A DNA stretch of 64,000 nucleotides from an uncultured Bacilli bacterium (GCA_934101865.1 CAKOSA010000003.1:7242-71241), one strand, 5' to 3'; numbered from the stretch's first letter, positions 36,944 to 46,040 are shown. The notes: generated by a model not told the origin, from the letters alone. Numbers and translations: made by a program.

Positions 36944-36972
36944 AGAAGAATATATTATATTCTATATTCTAT

Positions 36973-37176
36973 TTATTTATTTGAACCGCTTATTTGGTTT
37001 TGACCTAATCTTACTAATCTTTTAGTGATTTCTCCACCAACTGAACCATTGGCTCTGCTAGTAGCATCTGGACCAAGGTTTACACCAAATTCGTTAGCTA
37101 TTTCGTATTTCATTCTTTCGATAGCTTGCTTTGCTCCAGGTACTGTTAATTTATTGTTATTAGTGCTGTTGTTCAT
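36973..37176 (-). CDS. small acid-soluble spore protein, alpha/beta type
   Basis: Alpha/beta SASPs coat spore DNA and protect it from UV and heat. The 67 aa protein shows both family blocks: [20 protein letters not shown] (about 29-48), which contains the Gpr protease site (E-I-A before N-E-F-G-V), and [16 protein letters not shown] (about 49-64). AGGAGGTGAG stands 5 nt before ATG 37176. Upstream is a CATACTA box typical of forespore sigma-G promoters. This is direct proof of a spore-forming lineage. Confidence 0.96.
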   Translation of the reverse strand: MNNSTNNNKLTVPGAKQAIERMKYEIANEFGVNLGPDATSRANGSVGGEITKRLVRLGQNQISGSNK

Positions 37177-37197
37177 TTAACTCACCTCCTACACTCT

Positions 37198-37226
37198 TAG
37201 TATGGTGAGCGGTATTTTTTTCATAC
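37198..37226 (-). promoter_or_regulatory. sigma-G-type promoter of the SASP gene
   Basis: Minus strand GTATG (37226-37222), 17-nt spacer, CATACTA (37204-37198). The -10 fits the B. subtilis sigma-G form CATNNTA exactly; the -35 and spacing are close to G-M-A-T-R with 18 nt. Start would be near 37190, 14 nt before ATG. Confidence 0.65.
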
Positions 37227-37275
37227 ATTTTTTTTAGTGGTAATTTTTTCTAATATTTTTTTATTTTAATATTAA

Positions 37276-37312
37276 AATAATATCTTATGAGTTCTCTTCA
37301 CAAGATATTATT
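37276..37312 (-). terminator. terminator after thiI
   Basis: AATAATATCTT (37276-37286) and AAGATATTATT (37302-37312) form a perfect 11-bp stem with a 15-nt loop, followed by TTTAATATT on the minus strand. Confidence 0.6.
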
Positions 37313-37338
37313 TACTGAATTTATTAGAATTAAACATT

Positions 37339-38517
37339 TTAAAAGTCATATTTTTTATTTTCACTAGCAGTAATTACTATGGTGTTTGCATTGTTCACAG
37401 TTTCTTCTATTAGTTTTTCGTAATTTATTTTTTGTTCTTCTTCTATGGCCTTGGTTAATTTGGGATTAATTACGGGATGACGTGGTAAAAAGATAGTACA
37501 ACAGTCTTCATAGGGTAAGGTGCTTATATCATAGGTGTCAATATCTTTGGCAATTTTGATTATTTCTAATTTATCAAAGCAGGCTAGTGGTCTTATAACA
37601 GGAACGTTTGTAACATTGTTAATGGTACTCATACTGGTTAGTGTTTGACTTGCTACTTGTCCAATGGATTCTCCGTTTATTAATATTAAACACTTTCTTC
37701 TCTTCATCATTTCTTCACTTATTCTATACATCATACGACGCATTATTGTTATCATATAATTTGGATCACAGTTTTTGTATATTTCTTCTTGGATATTGGT
37801 AAAGTTTATGATGTGTAATGTTATTTCTGGTTCAAATTTAGTTAGTTTTTTTACTAGTTTTTTTACTTTATTTAAGGCCATTTCACTTGTATGGGGAGGT
37901 GATTCGAAATAGATGCATTCTATTTTTACGCCTCGTTTCATTGCCATATATCCTGCTACGGGAGAATCTATTCCTCCTGAGAGCATTAATAGTCCTTTGC
38001 CCGCAACGCGCACTGGATATCCTCCCCTAGCGTTTATTTCCACGGCATAAATATAGGTGTAGTCCTCCCTTATTTCCACTTTAAGAGTATACTCTGGATT
38101 GTGGACATCGACAGTGACATTTTCTTTGTTTTTTAGAATTAAACCGCCTAGTATGTTGTTCATTTCCATAGAAGGGATTGAGAAGTTTTTATCAGCTCTT
38201 TTAGTCTCAACTTTAAAGGTTTTGAAGTTTAATTTTTGAACAATATTTAATACTTCTGTTTGGATTTTATTTATATTGGTATCTACTTTGTAGGCTACTA
38301 CAATGCTATGAATACCGAAAATATTCTTTAAAATTTCAATAATTTCTTCGATATTTTCGTCTGTTTCAATAAACATTCTTACTCTATTTTTGGTTATTTT
38401 TACGTTATAATTTTGGAGAGCTTTCGTTATATTTTCATATAGTATATTGATAAATAAACTACGATTATCTTTCTTAGTAGTTAGTTCTCCATACTTAATT
38501 AATATTATTTTTTGCAT
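37339..38517 (-). CDS. thiI: tRNA 4-thiouridine synthase ThiI
   Basis: ThiI makes 4-thiouridine at position 8 of tRNA, using sulfur passed from a cysteine desulfurase. The 392 aa protein has an N-terminal ferredoxin-like and THUMP domain (about 1-170), then the PP-loop ATP site LMLSGGIDSPVAGYMAMKRG (about 176-195) and a catalytic Cys region (DCCTIFLPRHP, about 342-352). It has no rhodanese domain, as in B. subtilis ThiI. AAGGAG precedes ATG 38517. uvrC lies just upstream on the same strand (10-nt gap), so they are co-transcribed. Confidence 0.95.
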   Translation of the reverse strand: MQKIILIKYGELTTKKDNRSLFINILYENITKALQNYNVKITKNRVRMFIETDENIEEIIEILKNIFGIHSIVVAYKVDTNINKIQTEVLNIVQKLNFKTFKVETKRADKNFSIPSMEMNNILGGLILKNKENVTVDVHNPEYTLKVEIREDYTYIYAVEINARGGYPVRVAGKGLLMLSGGIDSPVAGYMAMKRGVKIECIYFESPPHTSEMALNKVKKLVKKLTKFEPEITLHIINFTNIQEEIYKNCDPNYMITIMRRMMYRISEEMMKRRKCLILINGESIGQVASQTLTSMSTINNVTNVPVIRPLACFDKLEIIKIAKDIDTYDISTLPYEDCCTIFLPRHPVINPKLTKAIEEEQKINYEKLIEETVNNANTIVITASENKKYDF

Positions 38518-38527
38518 TTTTTACTCC

Positions 38528-40291
38528 TTATATTTTTTTAAGGCTTTCAATAAAATTATCAACAATATCACTTGGTAATATTTCTTTTAATTCTTCTTTA
38601 CTTGCCTCTTTCATTTTTGTTATTGTTTTATATTTTTTTAATAATTTGTTTTTTCTGACTTCCCCTACTCCATCTATATTATCTAATATACTAGCAAGAG
38701 ATGATGTACTACGAATACTTCGATGATAGGAAATGGTATAGTTATGTACCTCATCCTGCATTCTTGTTAATAAAAGGAATAGCTCACTAGTTTTATTTAT
38801 GGGTATTTCTTCAAGGGGATAGTTTCCTAATAAGGAAGATGTGGAGTGTTTATCGTCCTTTTTTAATCCTGCTACGGGAATTGATAAGCCTAGACTTGTT
38901 ATTACTTCTCTAGCAACATTTATCTGCCCTACTCCACCGTCTACTATTATAAGATCAGGAAATGGTTCATTATCTTTTAAAAGACGAAAATATCTTCTAT
39001 ATATTACTTCTTTCATTGTATTATAGTCATCTGTCATATCACTTGTTATTTTGTATTTTCGATAATCGTTTTTACTTGGTTTACCATCAATAAAGACGAC
39101 CATACCGGAAACGTTGAAGGTTCCAAATAGATTAGAGTTATCAAATAGTTCTATTTTACTTAGTTTTGGTAAATGTAATAGTTGGCTTAATTCTTCCATT
39201 CCAGCTAGGGCTTTATCGTCATCTTTTTTTATTATTGTTATTTGCTCATCAAAATAGTTTTTGGCATTTTCGTAAGCAAGTTCTAATATATTTTTTTTAC
39301 GGCCTTTTTGGGGTATTATGAACTTTACATCAAGGGCTTGTTCTAATAGGTTAGTATCTTGATTAGAGGGAACAAGGACTTCTTTGGGATATATGGTATG
39401 TTTTTGATAAAATGTTGTTATATATGATGATAGGGATTCTTCGGGGCTGTCTATAAGGGGAAAAATTATATTTTTTCTGTCTAAAAGTTTACCTCCACGA
39501 ATAAAGAGATGACTTATGCTCATATAGTTGTTATCGGTATAGTAATTGATTATATCGCGGTTGTAGTTATCATCAAGTTCTACTTTTTGTTTTTCTAGGG
39601 TAATACTTATATAGTCTAAGAGTTCCTTGTATTCTTGGGCTTTTTCATAATTCATATTTTCAGAACATAAATACATTTTTTCTTTTAATTTGTTTGTTAT
39701 AATGGAATGGTTACCGTTTAAAAAAGATATTATTTCATTTTTCATTGTAATTATTTCTTTTTCGTCGACACTATGTGTGCAATAACCTAGACATTCGTTT
39801 AGATGATAATAGAGGCATTCTTTTTTGGAATATGTTTTGCATTTTCGTAAGGGATATAGTCTATTTATGATTTCAACGGTTTTTCGTGCTGCGGTTACAT
39901 TGGGATAGGGGCCAAATAATTTACGATTTTTATTTTTTTTGATATGGGGATTTCTTACTATTAATAGTCTTGGAACTTTTTCGTTAGTTAATTCTATATA
40001 TGGATATGTTTTATCATCTCTTAAAAGGATATTATACTTTGGGTTATATTTTTTTATTAGATTTATTTCTAAAAGTAGTGCTTCTAACTCTGATGATGTT
40101 AAAATGTATTCAAAATCGTATATATTTTCTACTAATATTTTTGTTTTACCACTATGGGTCTGATGGAAATAGGATGTTAAGCGGTTTTTTAGATTTTTGC
40201 TTTTTCCTACATATATTATATATCCGTTTTTATCCTTCATTAAATAGCACCCCGGTGTGTGGGGTACTAGGGATAATTTTTCTTTTATCAT
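38528..40291 (-). CDS. uvrC: excinuclease ABC subunit C
   Basis: UvrC cuts DNA on both sides of lesions marked by UvrAB. The 587 aa protein has the N-terminal GIY-YIG nuclease (TPGCYLMKDKNGYIIYVGKS, about 12-31), a Cys cluster (CKTYSKKECLYYHLNECLGYC type, about 154-175), a UVR helix pair (about 200-235), the RNase-H-like nuclease (LFDNSNLFGTFNVSGMVVF, about 385-403; DGGVGQIN, about 453-460) and a C-terminal helix-hairpin-helix (DNIDGVGEVRKNKLLKKY, about 541-558). AGAAAGGA precedes ATG 40291. Confidence 0.96.
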   Translation of the reverse strand: MIKEKLSLVPHTPGCYLMKDKNGYIIYVGKSKNLKNRLTSYFHQTHSGKTKILVENIYDFEYILTSSELEALLLEINLIKKYNPKYNILLRDDKTYPYIELTNEKVPRLLIVRNPHIKKNKNRKLFGPYPNVTAARKTVEIINRLYPLRKCKTYSKKECLYYHLNECLGYCTHSVDEKEIITMKNEIISFLNGNHSIITNKLKEKMYLCSENMNYEKAQEYKELLDYISITLEKQKVELDDNYNRDIINYYTDNNYMSISHLFIRGGKLLDRKNIIFPLIDSPEESLSSYITTFYQKHTIYPKEVLVPSNQDTNLLEQALDVKFIIPQKGRKKNILELAYENAKNYFDEQITIIKKDDDKALAGMEELSQLLHLPKLSKIELFDNSNLFGTFNVSGMVVFIDGKPSKNDYRKYKITSDMTDDYNTMKEVIYRRYFRLLKDNEPFPDLIIVDGGVGQINVAREVITSLGLSIPVAGLKKDDKHSTSSLLGNYPLEEIPINKTSELFLLLTRMQDEVHNYTISYHRSIRSTSSLASILDNIDGVGEVRKNKLLKKYKTITKMKEASKEELKEILPSDIVDNFIESLKKI

Positions 40292-40303
40292 TGCTATTCC
40301 TTT

Positions 40304-41362
40304 CTAATTTTTGCTTAATTTTAATACAGGGGCATTTGCTAGTAACAAGCTATTTTTATATTTTTCTAATACAACTGCTGTTATTTTATCATAGTCTATT
40401 ATATAGGTTCCGTTGGGTTTTTCAATTACTATTTTACTTATGGTATCTTTTTGAGTTAGAAATTCTTGCATATATTCTTCCTTGGTATGAAGACTTTGAT
40501 TTGTTATATATATTTTATTTAGTTTGGTTTCATACAGGAATGTTTCTATCTCTTCAATTATGTTATAAATATTTCTACGAACACTATGGTGTAACTCACT
40601 TTTGTTATAATTACTATATACGTATTCTAAATTGTCTAAAAATATTTTTATATTATCTGATGATGCGTATTTTTCGAGTTCTTTTATAAGTCCATATAAG
40701 TTGGCATTTAAATATAGTTTTTCCATTTTTTCTTGACCAACTATTTCTTCGATTTGACTGGCTACTCTTACCTCATATTTGTAGTATTTGCTTTCGGTAC
40801 TTGGAAAGAAATATCTATTGGTCATAAGTTCTGTGTATCCTTCGTTTAGGGGTTCACCAACATTTGTTCCTCCTTCTAAACGGGATTGAGAAAAACCTAA
40901 AAAACTTACTCTGTTTTCCATATCAAAATTAGAACTTGCTACGTGAAATAATTTATGGTAAATCACTTTATTATAATCTTCTTCTACTAATAGCATTGAA
41001 TTACAAGTTGGATAATATTCTCCTAAATTTTTTTTGGTATTTGGTTGATTTTGAGATACTTGTTGAAACCTTTTCTTGGATATTATTTTTATATCAATGC
41101 TATCCATATTGTTATAAAATCTTGTTAAATCTTCGGGACTAAAATGAGTGGTTAAAACTTCAATAAATTTTTCAATATTATCACTATAATCTTCTTCTAG
41201 TAGTGAATCTATATTCATTTCTTCTTCGGTAATATTTTCTTCTGGGGTTGTAGTTGTTAAAATTGGTGGCATTTCTTCTAAAACATAGTTTTGGGGAAGA
41301 TTGTTTTTATTTATAAATTTTATTTTTATTTTTTCTATTATTTTTGTTATTATATTTTCCAT
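40304..41362 (-). CDS. metallopeptidase-like protein with altered HExxH motif
   Basis: This 352 aa protein looks like a zinc metallopeptidase relative. It has YHKLFHVASS (135-144), where HxxxH zinc ligands H136 and H140 remain but the catalytic Glu is Lys 137, and downstream PLNEGYTELM (171-180) with Glu 174, the expected third ligand. There is no signal peptide; the N-terminal 60 residues are charged with a Pro/Thr/Glu stretch. The change Glu (GAA) to Lys (AAA) needs one base. It may be an inactive pseudo-enzyme, a lineage-specific variant, or a recent mutation. The family itself is unknown to me. It lies 12 nt upstream of uvrC in transcription order. Confidence 0.7.
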   Translation of the reverse strand: MENIITKIIEKIKIKFINKNNLPQNYVLEEMPPILTTTTPEENITEEEMNIDSLLEEDYSDNIEKFIEVLTTHFSPEDLTRFYNNMDSIDIKIISKKRFQQVSQNQPNTKKNLGEYYPTCNSMLLVEEDYNKVIYHKLFHVASSNFDMENRVSFLGFSQSRLEGGTNVGEPLNEGYTELMTNRYFFPSTESKYYKYEVRVASQIEEIVGQEKMEKLYLNANLYGLIKELEKYASSDNIKIFLDNLEYVYSNYNKSELHHSVRRNIYNIIEEIETFLYETKLNKIYITNQSLHTKEEYMQEFLTQKDTISKIVIEKPNGTYIIDYDKITAVVLEKYKNSLLLANAPVLKLSKN

Positions 41363-41394
41363 ATTATCACTTTTTCCTTTCTGTTTTTATTTTG

Positions 41395-41463
41395 TTAAGA
41401 GTGATATATGGAGGAATGTCCACTTGATGGGAACATTTTTGTTTCATACACTGCTTTTTTCAT
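41395..41463 (-). CDS. candidate 22-aa peptide gene
   Basis: An ATG at 41463 is preceded by AAAGGAGGG with a 7-nt gap, one of the best ribosome sites in the window. The short frame reads MKKAVYETKMFPSSGHSSIY and ends HS at TAA 41395, 32 nt upstream of the metallopeptidase-like gene. A second overlapping frame (start near 41447, 26 codons) is also open but has a poorer site. It could be a leader peptide controlling the next gene or a small functional peptide. Function unknown; the ribosome site is the main evidence. Confidence 0.4.
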   Translation of the reverse strand: MKKAVYETKMFPSSGHSSIYHS

Positions 41464-41528
41464 ATATAAACCCTCCTTTATATATAATATATTTGTTATT
41501 TGTGAAAGTAGTGTGTGAAATGCTAATT

Positions 41529-41951
41529 TTATTTATTTTTTTCTTTTAAAATATCTCTTATTTCTTTTAATATTTCTGTTTCTTCACTCACAACTTTCTC
41601 TTTCTTTTCTTCTTCTTTTTTACTTACTTTATTTATTAATTTTATAAATATAAATATACAGAATGCTACTATTAAAAAGTCTATTATATTTTGGATGAAT
41701 ACACCATACTTAATGGTTGCATCTTTTATTTGAATAGTCAGGTTTGAAAAATCTATCCCTCCTATTATAATTCCGATAATAGGCATTAGAATATCATTTA
41801 CAAGGGATGACACTATTTTTCCAAAAGCACTACCGATTATTACACCGACAGCTAAATCTACGACATTCCCTTTTGATATAAAGGTTTTGAATTCTTTTAG
41901 AGTTTTTGTTCCTTTGGTTATTATTTCTTTTTTATCTACTTTTTTGTTCAT
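41529..41951 (-). CDS. mscL: large-conductance mechanosensitive channel
   Basis: MscL opens when the membrane is stretched and lets solutes out during osmotic downshock. The 140 aa protein has the N-terminal helix ([20 protein letters not shown], about 20-39), pore helix TM1 with [20 protein letters not shown] (about 40-59), TM2 (about 88-108) and a charged C-terminal bundle ([20 protein letters not shown]). Length and layout are normal. AGAAAGGAAATA precedes ATG 41951. It appears to be a single gene. Confidence 0.96.
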   Translation of the reverse strand: MNKKVDKKEIITKGTKTLKEFKTFISKGNVVDLAVGVIIGSAFGKIVSSLVNDILMPIIGIIIGGIDFSNLTIQIKDATIKYGVFIQNIIDFLIVAFCIFIFIKLINKVSKKEEEKKEKVVSEETEILKEIRDILKEKNK

Positions 41952-42079
41952 TTTGTATTTCCTTTCTAAGCTAATGGGCTTGTTTTTTTCTTTACATTTT
42001 GATTATATTATATATATTTTAATTTTTCAAGATAAATTCGAACATTTTTTGATATTTTTTGCAGAAAACCTCGAAAAAA

Positions 42080-42099
42080 GAAGCATTTGAGGGTGCTTC
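42080..42099 (-). terminator. terminator after the ABC permease gene
   Basis: GAAGCA (42080-42085) and TGCTTC (42094-42099) form a stem with an 8-nt loop; six U follow on the minus strand (42079-42074). Confidence 0.8.
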
Positions 42100-42100
42100 G

Positions 42101-44464
42101 TTATTCGTTTGATTTCAGACTTGATACCATATCTATTGTTTTTACTTTTTTGGATAGGAACAATGATACTAGATAAGCAACAAGGAATGTGCCAATAGCT
42201 CCTAATAAGTAAGTGGTCCAATTTACATATACGGAAAAGTCATAGCTTTCATCAAGACATTTTTTGAATAACCAGAATATTAAATAGTATCCGGCTGGAA
42301 GTCCTAATATAATGGATATGGTTGTTATCCATATATTTTGATTTATATATATTTTTTGGATTTTTTTATCATCAAAGCCTAATACTTTAAGGGTTGCGAA
42401 TTGGTATTTTTTCTCACTATATGATAGTATGCCCATATTGTATATTATAACTGCTCCAAGGAGGCAGGCAAACACTATTATGAGAATAATCATTGTTCGC
42501 ATCATTTCTAATAAACTTTGCATATTTTCTTTTAATTCTTTTTTGTCTTGAATTATATCAACTCCACCTAAGTCTTTGGATAATTCTTTATTTGTATATA
42601 GGGAATCTGGTTTGTATGATAATCCAAGGGCTTCAAAACTAGCTCTAGTTATGGTTAGATTTTGATTTTGGGGATCTTTATTTAGGCCTATTATTTTAGC
42701 GGTTAAATCTTTATTGCTACCATAAATACGGAAAATTATTTCATCCCCTACTTTATAGTTCATTGTTTCGGCTAGTTTTCTTGTTATGTATACTCCGCCT
42801 TCTTCTAATTTGTCTATATATTTATCTTTTTTGTCTTTAAATCTTATTTTATCACCGGCATCAGTTACAAATATATTACTAGTCGTTCTACTGTTATCTT
42901 TACTGGTTATTTCTATATTTATGGTTTCACTAGTACTATCTCCATAAGTTGTTTGAAGATTTTGATATTCCTCTTCGGAAATGTTTTCTTTTAGGGTTAA
43001 CTTGTATTTAAAGTTGTATAAGTCATCAAATTGTAACTTGACAAGATGTGTCATACTATTTAGCATTCCAAAAGCACAGACGATAAGGCTACAACAACCG
43101 AGAACGCCTAAAATGGAAGTAATAGTACGAACTTTATTTTGAAGCATATCCCTTATATTCCAAAGATTTCCGAAAGATAGTTTTGTAAATGGTTTCTTGG
43201 TAGTAATCTTTATTATTTTTTTATTTACCTTCGGTAGGCTTGATCTTAGTGCTTCGGATGGTTTCTTGTTTAATTCTTTGAGACAAGTTAAATATGTTAT
43301 AAATGTTATGATAAGAATTATTATTGCTACCATTATAAAACATTTTTCGTTAATTATGGCGGTACAGTTTGGCATTTCAAAGAAGCTCATTTCAAGATTT
43401 ATAAATATATTTCCTATTATTAATTTACCAAAAATGATACCGAATATAGTCCCTGATAGGGCAACATAAAAGCCATAGCTTACATAATGTAAAATTATTT
43501 GGGACTTGGGAAATCCGAGAGCACCAAGCGTTCCAATTTGCACTTGTTCGGCAGAGACTAGCCGAATCATTGTTGTTATCATTGTGAGCATTGCGATGAA
43601 GAGAAAGAGGCCGGAAAATACACCGACGTAAGCTTTTCCTTCGTCAATTTCGCCCTGATACATTGCGTAGGACGGAGTGTCTTCTATTTTTACTACGGCA
43701 AGTGCATTATCAACATCGTCTTCAATGGTATTTTTGACGTATTCTACATTTTTTTTATCAATGACATCGACCATTACATAGTTGTAAGGGATGTATTCTT
43801 TGTAGTTATAGTTGGGAATGCTAGCCACAGTCGATATACCGAGTGTTTTTACAACAAGGTCATTTATATAGTCTTCGGGAATTTCATTTACCGACATATA
43901 GATATATCCGTAGTTTTGACGATCGGGAACTAATTGAGATTTATCTTTGGTATCGTAAACGTGATCGGGAGTATTTATAAAACCTAATATTGGTTCTTCT
44001 AGAACTATGGTATCGTATTTTATTTTGATTGTTTCACCGAGAACGAGATTGTTTTTTTCCGCATAAGTGTTGTCAACCCATACTCCTTTTTTTGATGATA
44101 TAAAGGGAATTCCTTTTATAACGTGAAACCTTGATATGTTATTGGATTCTATAAATGTTACTAGATAGTTTTTGTCCTTATTATCGGCATCGGTAGCATT
44201 TATTTCCATTTTTCGTTCGGCATTTTTGACGTTATCGAGGTGCTTTATTTTGTCTAAATCGGATTTTTTGAATGATGTACCTAATACGTTTAGGTCTTGA
44301 AGATTGTTTTTGGTATAGAATTTTTCAGAAGCGGTAGACATTCCTGTCATATAGGATTCTATTCCTATGTATACCATTACTCCTATTAAAATCATAAGGA
44401 AGATGGTTATGAACTGTGATTTGTTTTTTATTATATCCCTTATCATTTTTCTTCTTAGCATCAT
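42101..44464 (-). CDS. ABC transporter permease, FtsX/MacB type
   Basis: The 787 aa membrane protein has the double-FtsX layout: N-terminal helix (about 15-35, SQFITIFLMILIGVMVYIGI), a large outside domain (about 36-265), three helices (about 275-375), then another helix (about 445), a second outside domain (about 480-650) and three last helices (about 660-780). Such permeases with a LolD-like ATPase export lipoproteins or peptides, or act as mechanical sensors in antimicrobial-peptide resistance; the cargo is unknown. It starts at ATG 44464, overlapping the ATPase stop (TAATG). Confidence 0.88.
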   Translation of the reverse strand: MMLRRKMIRDIIKNKSQFITIFLMILIGVMVYIGIESYMTGMSTASEKFYTKNNLQDLNVLGTSFKKSDLDKIKHLDNVKNAERKMEINATDADNKDKNYLVTFIESNNISRFHVIKGIPFISSKKGVWVDNTYAEKNNLVLGETIKIKYDTIVLEEPILGFINTPDHVYDTKDKSQLVPDRQNYGYIYMSVNEIPEDYINDLVVKTLGISTVASIPNYNYKEYIPYNYVMVDVIDKKNVEYVKNTIEDDVDNALAVVKIEDTPSYAMYQGEIDEGKAYVGVFSGLFLFIAMLTMITTMIRLVSAEQVQIGTLGALGFPKSQIILHYVSYGFYVALSGTIFGIIFGKLIIGNIFINLEMSFFEMPNCTAIINEKCFIMVAIIILIITFITYLTCLKELNKKPSEALRSSLPKVNKKIIKITTKKPFTKLSFGNLWNIRDMLQNKVRTITSILGVLGCCSLIVCAFGMLNSMTHLVKLQFDDLYNFKYKLTLKENISEEEYQNLQTTYGDSTSETINIEITSKDNSRTTSNIFVTDAGDKIRFKDKKDKYIDKLEEGGVYITRKLAETMNYKVGDEIIFRIYGSNKDLTAKIIGLNKDPQNQNLTITRASFEALGLSYKPDSLYTNKELSKDLGGVDIIQDKKELKENMQSLLEMMRTMIILIIVFACLLGAVIIYNMGILSYSEKKYQFATLKVLGFDDKKIQKIYINQNIWITTISIILGLPAGYYLIFWLFKKCLDESYDFSVYVNWTTYLLGAIGTFLVAYLVSLFLSKKVKTIDMVSSLKSNE

Positions 44465-45165
44465 TACCACACAACCTCATCTATCTTTTTTGGTTTTTTT
44501 CTAACAATATCTTCAACGACTTTACCGTTTTTTAGTTTTATGGTGTGATTGGCTATTTCAGAAATTAAGGCATTGTGGGTTACTATTATGACAGTAGTTC
44601 CTTTTTTAGTACAATCTTTTAATAGTCTTAGTACTTCGGTTCCGGTTTTGGAATCTAGGGCTCCGGTTGGTTCGTCACATAATAGTATTTGTGGATCTTT
44701 GGCAATGGCACGAGCAATTGATACTCTTTGTTGTTCTCCTCCGGATAACTCACTTGGGAATTTGCTTAATTGTTTTTCGAGGCCTACTTCTTTTAATATT
44801 TCTTTGGCATCTTTGGGTTTATCGACGATGTCGTTTATTAACTCAACGTTCTCTAAAACGGTTAGAGTTGGTAATATATTATAAAACTGAAAGATAAAAC
44901 CTACTTGTTTGGCTCTATATGTTGTGAGCTCTTTATCTTTTAGTTTGGAAATTATTTCATCCCCTACTTTGATAGTTCCACTTGTTACAGTGTCCATACC
45001 ACCAAGGAGGTTTAAAAGGGTTGATTTACCAGCACCTGAGGGGCCTAGAATGCAAACGAATTCTCCTTTATTTATCGAGAGATTTACGCCTCCTAGTGCA
45101 CAGTATTTTTTCTCCCCAGTTGTATATATTTTTTTGACATTTTTTAGTGTTATTAATTCTTTCAT
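44464..45165 (-). CDS. ABC transporter ATPase, LolD/MacB type
   Basis: The 233 aa ATPase has Walker A GPSGAGKSTLLNLLGGMD (about 41-58), Q-loop FQFYNILPTLTV, signature ELSGGEQQRVSIARAI (about 138-153), Walker B ILLCDEPTGALDS (about 159-171) and switch His in VTHN. The sequence GGMDTVTSG after Walker A is typical of the LolD/MacB family. It powers the permease encoded next. AGGAAAAAGGAAC precedes ATG 45165, and a consensus sigma-A promoter lies 55 nt further upstream. Confidence 0.94.
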   Translation of the reverse strand: MKELITLKNVKKIYTTGEKKYCALGGVNLSINKGEFVCILGPSGAGKSTLLNLLGGMDTVTSGTIKVGDEIISKLKDKELTTYRAKQVGFIFQFYNILPTLTVLENVELINDIVDKPKDAKEILKEVGLEKQLSKFPSELSGGEQQRVSIARAIAKDPQILLCDEPTGALDSKTGTEVLRLLKDCTKKGTTVIIVTHNALISEIANHTIKLKNGKVVEDIVRKKPKKIDEVVW

Positions 45166-45220
45166 GTTCCTTTTTCCTCTTTTCTATAATGCACTAGCTT
45201 GTACATCTCTTTTTTAATTT

Positions 45221-45249
45221 ATTATACTTATAATTGGTATGATTGTCAA
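45221..45249 (-). promoter_or_regulatory. consensus sigma-A promoter of the LolD/FtsX-type operon
   Basis: Minus strand TTGACA (45249-45244), 17 nt, TATAAT (45226-45221): both boxes perfect. The leader contains an imperfect palindrome TGTACAAGCTAGTGCA (about 45189-45204), a possible regulator site. Confidence 0.85.
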
Positions 45250-45344
45250 TAATTTTTTGATGTTTTTTTATATATTTTTTTACTAGACAGATGTATTATT
45301 ATCATACTTTTTGAGGTTTATGTATAGTTTAGAATAATTATTAA

Positions 45345-45353
45345 TGTTATAAT
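45345..45353 (+). promoter_or_regulatory. extended -10 promoter of the phosphatidyltransferase gene
   Basis: TGTTATAAT (45345-45353), an extended -10 without a good -35, 27 nt before ATG 45380 and its GAGGAGGA ribosome site. Confidence 0.5.
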
Positions 45354-45379
45354 TGATATATTAGTTAGAGGAGGAATTT

Positions 45380-45979
45380 ATGTTTATTGGTGTTTATGGA
45401 GTTAGTGTACTATTTTCGTACTTGGGAATGGTTTTGAATTTTGTTTCTATTTATTTAATGCTTACGGGTAACATTAAACTTAGTATACTTTGCTTTATGG
45501 GGGTGGCTTTTATTGATATGGTTGATGGAAGAGTTGCTAAAAAGTGTAAAAGAAATGATTTTGAGAAGAGTTTTGGAGAGCAGATTGATACGGTTTTGGA
45601 TGTGTTTAATTTTGGGGCTGTTCCTATTATTTTGCTTTATCTAGTTGGCTTTAATGATTTAGTTAGTGTGTTATTTCTTGGTATTTATTTGTTTTGTGCA
45701 ACAATGAGACTGGCATATTTTAATACGAGACTTAGTAATGGAGAAGGAAGTAATGTGTATTTGGGATTTCCAGTTACTTCGAGTGGAATTTTTATTCCTA
45801 TTATTATTTTAGCTTATTTGCTTACTGATAGTATTTTTGTGGGAAGAGGACTTCTTCTTATTATGAGTTTACTTTTTATACTTAATATTAAGATTGTTAA
45901 GCCTAAGGGAAAATGGTTCTTAGTTCTTATGACTGGTATGGGATTGGTAATTTTTGCTCTTTGTTTTATGCTAATTTAG
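45380..45979 (+). CDS. CDP-alcohol phosphatidyltransferase, PssA-like
   Basis: The 199 aa membrane enzyme (about six helices) belongs to the CDP-alcohol phosphatidyltransferase family. The signature normally reads DGxxAR-x8-GxxxDxxxD; here it is DGRVAKK (about 50-56) then GEQIDTVLD (about 66-74), so the Arg is Lys. FNFGAVP after it resembles phosphatidylserine synthases, which join serine to CDP-diacylglycerol. A role in phospholipid synthesis is likely; the alcohol is not certain. GAGGAGGAA precedes the ATG. It is a lone plus-strand gene ending at a bidirectional terminator. Confidence 0.85.
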   Translation: MFIGVYGVSVLFSYLGMVLNFVSIYLMLTGNIKLSILCFMGVAFIDMVDGRVAKKCKRNDFEKSFGEQIDTVLDVFNFGAVPIILLYLVGFNDLVSVLFLGIYLFCATMRLAYFNTRLSNGEGSNVYLGFPVTSSGIFIPIIILAYLLTDSIFVGRGLLLIMSLLFILNIKIVKPKGKWFLVLMTGMGLVIFALCFMLI

Positions 45980-46001
45980 AAAAATTGGTAATAGATAGTT
46001 A

Positions 46002-46020
46002 CAGATTTTGAAAAACTGCA
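46002..46020. repeat. palindromic motif copy beside a terminator
   Basis: CAGATTTTGAAAAACTGCA, a copy of the dispersed motif, overlapping the left arm of the terminator at 46011-46040. Confidence 0.5.
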
Positions 46021-46040
46021 TCGTTTGGGGTGCAGTTTTT
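46011..46040. terminator. bidirectional terminator
   Basis: AAAAACTGCA (46011-46020) and TGCAGTTTTT (46031-46040) form a perfect 10-bp stem with a G-rich 10-nt loop between the convergent phosphatidyltransferase and amidoligase genes; either strand gives a U-rich end. Confidence 0.85.
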
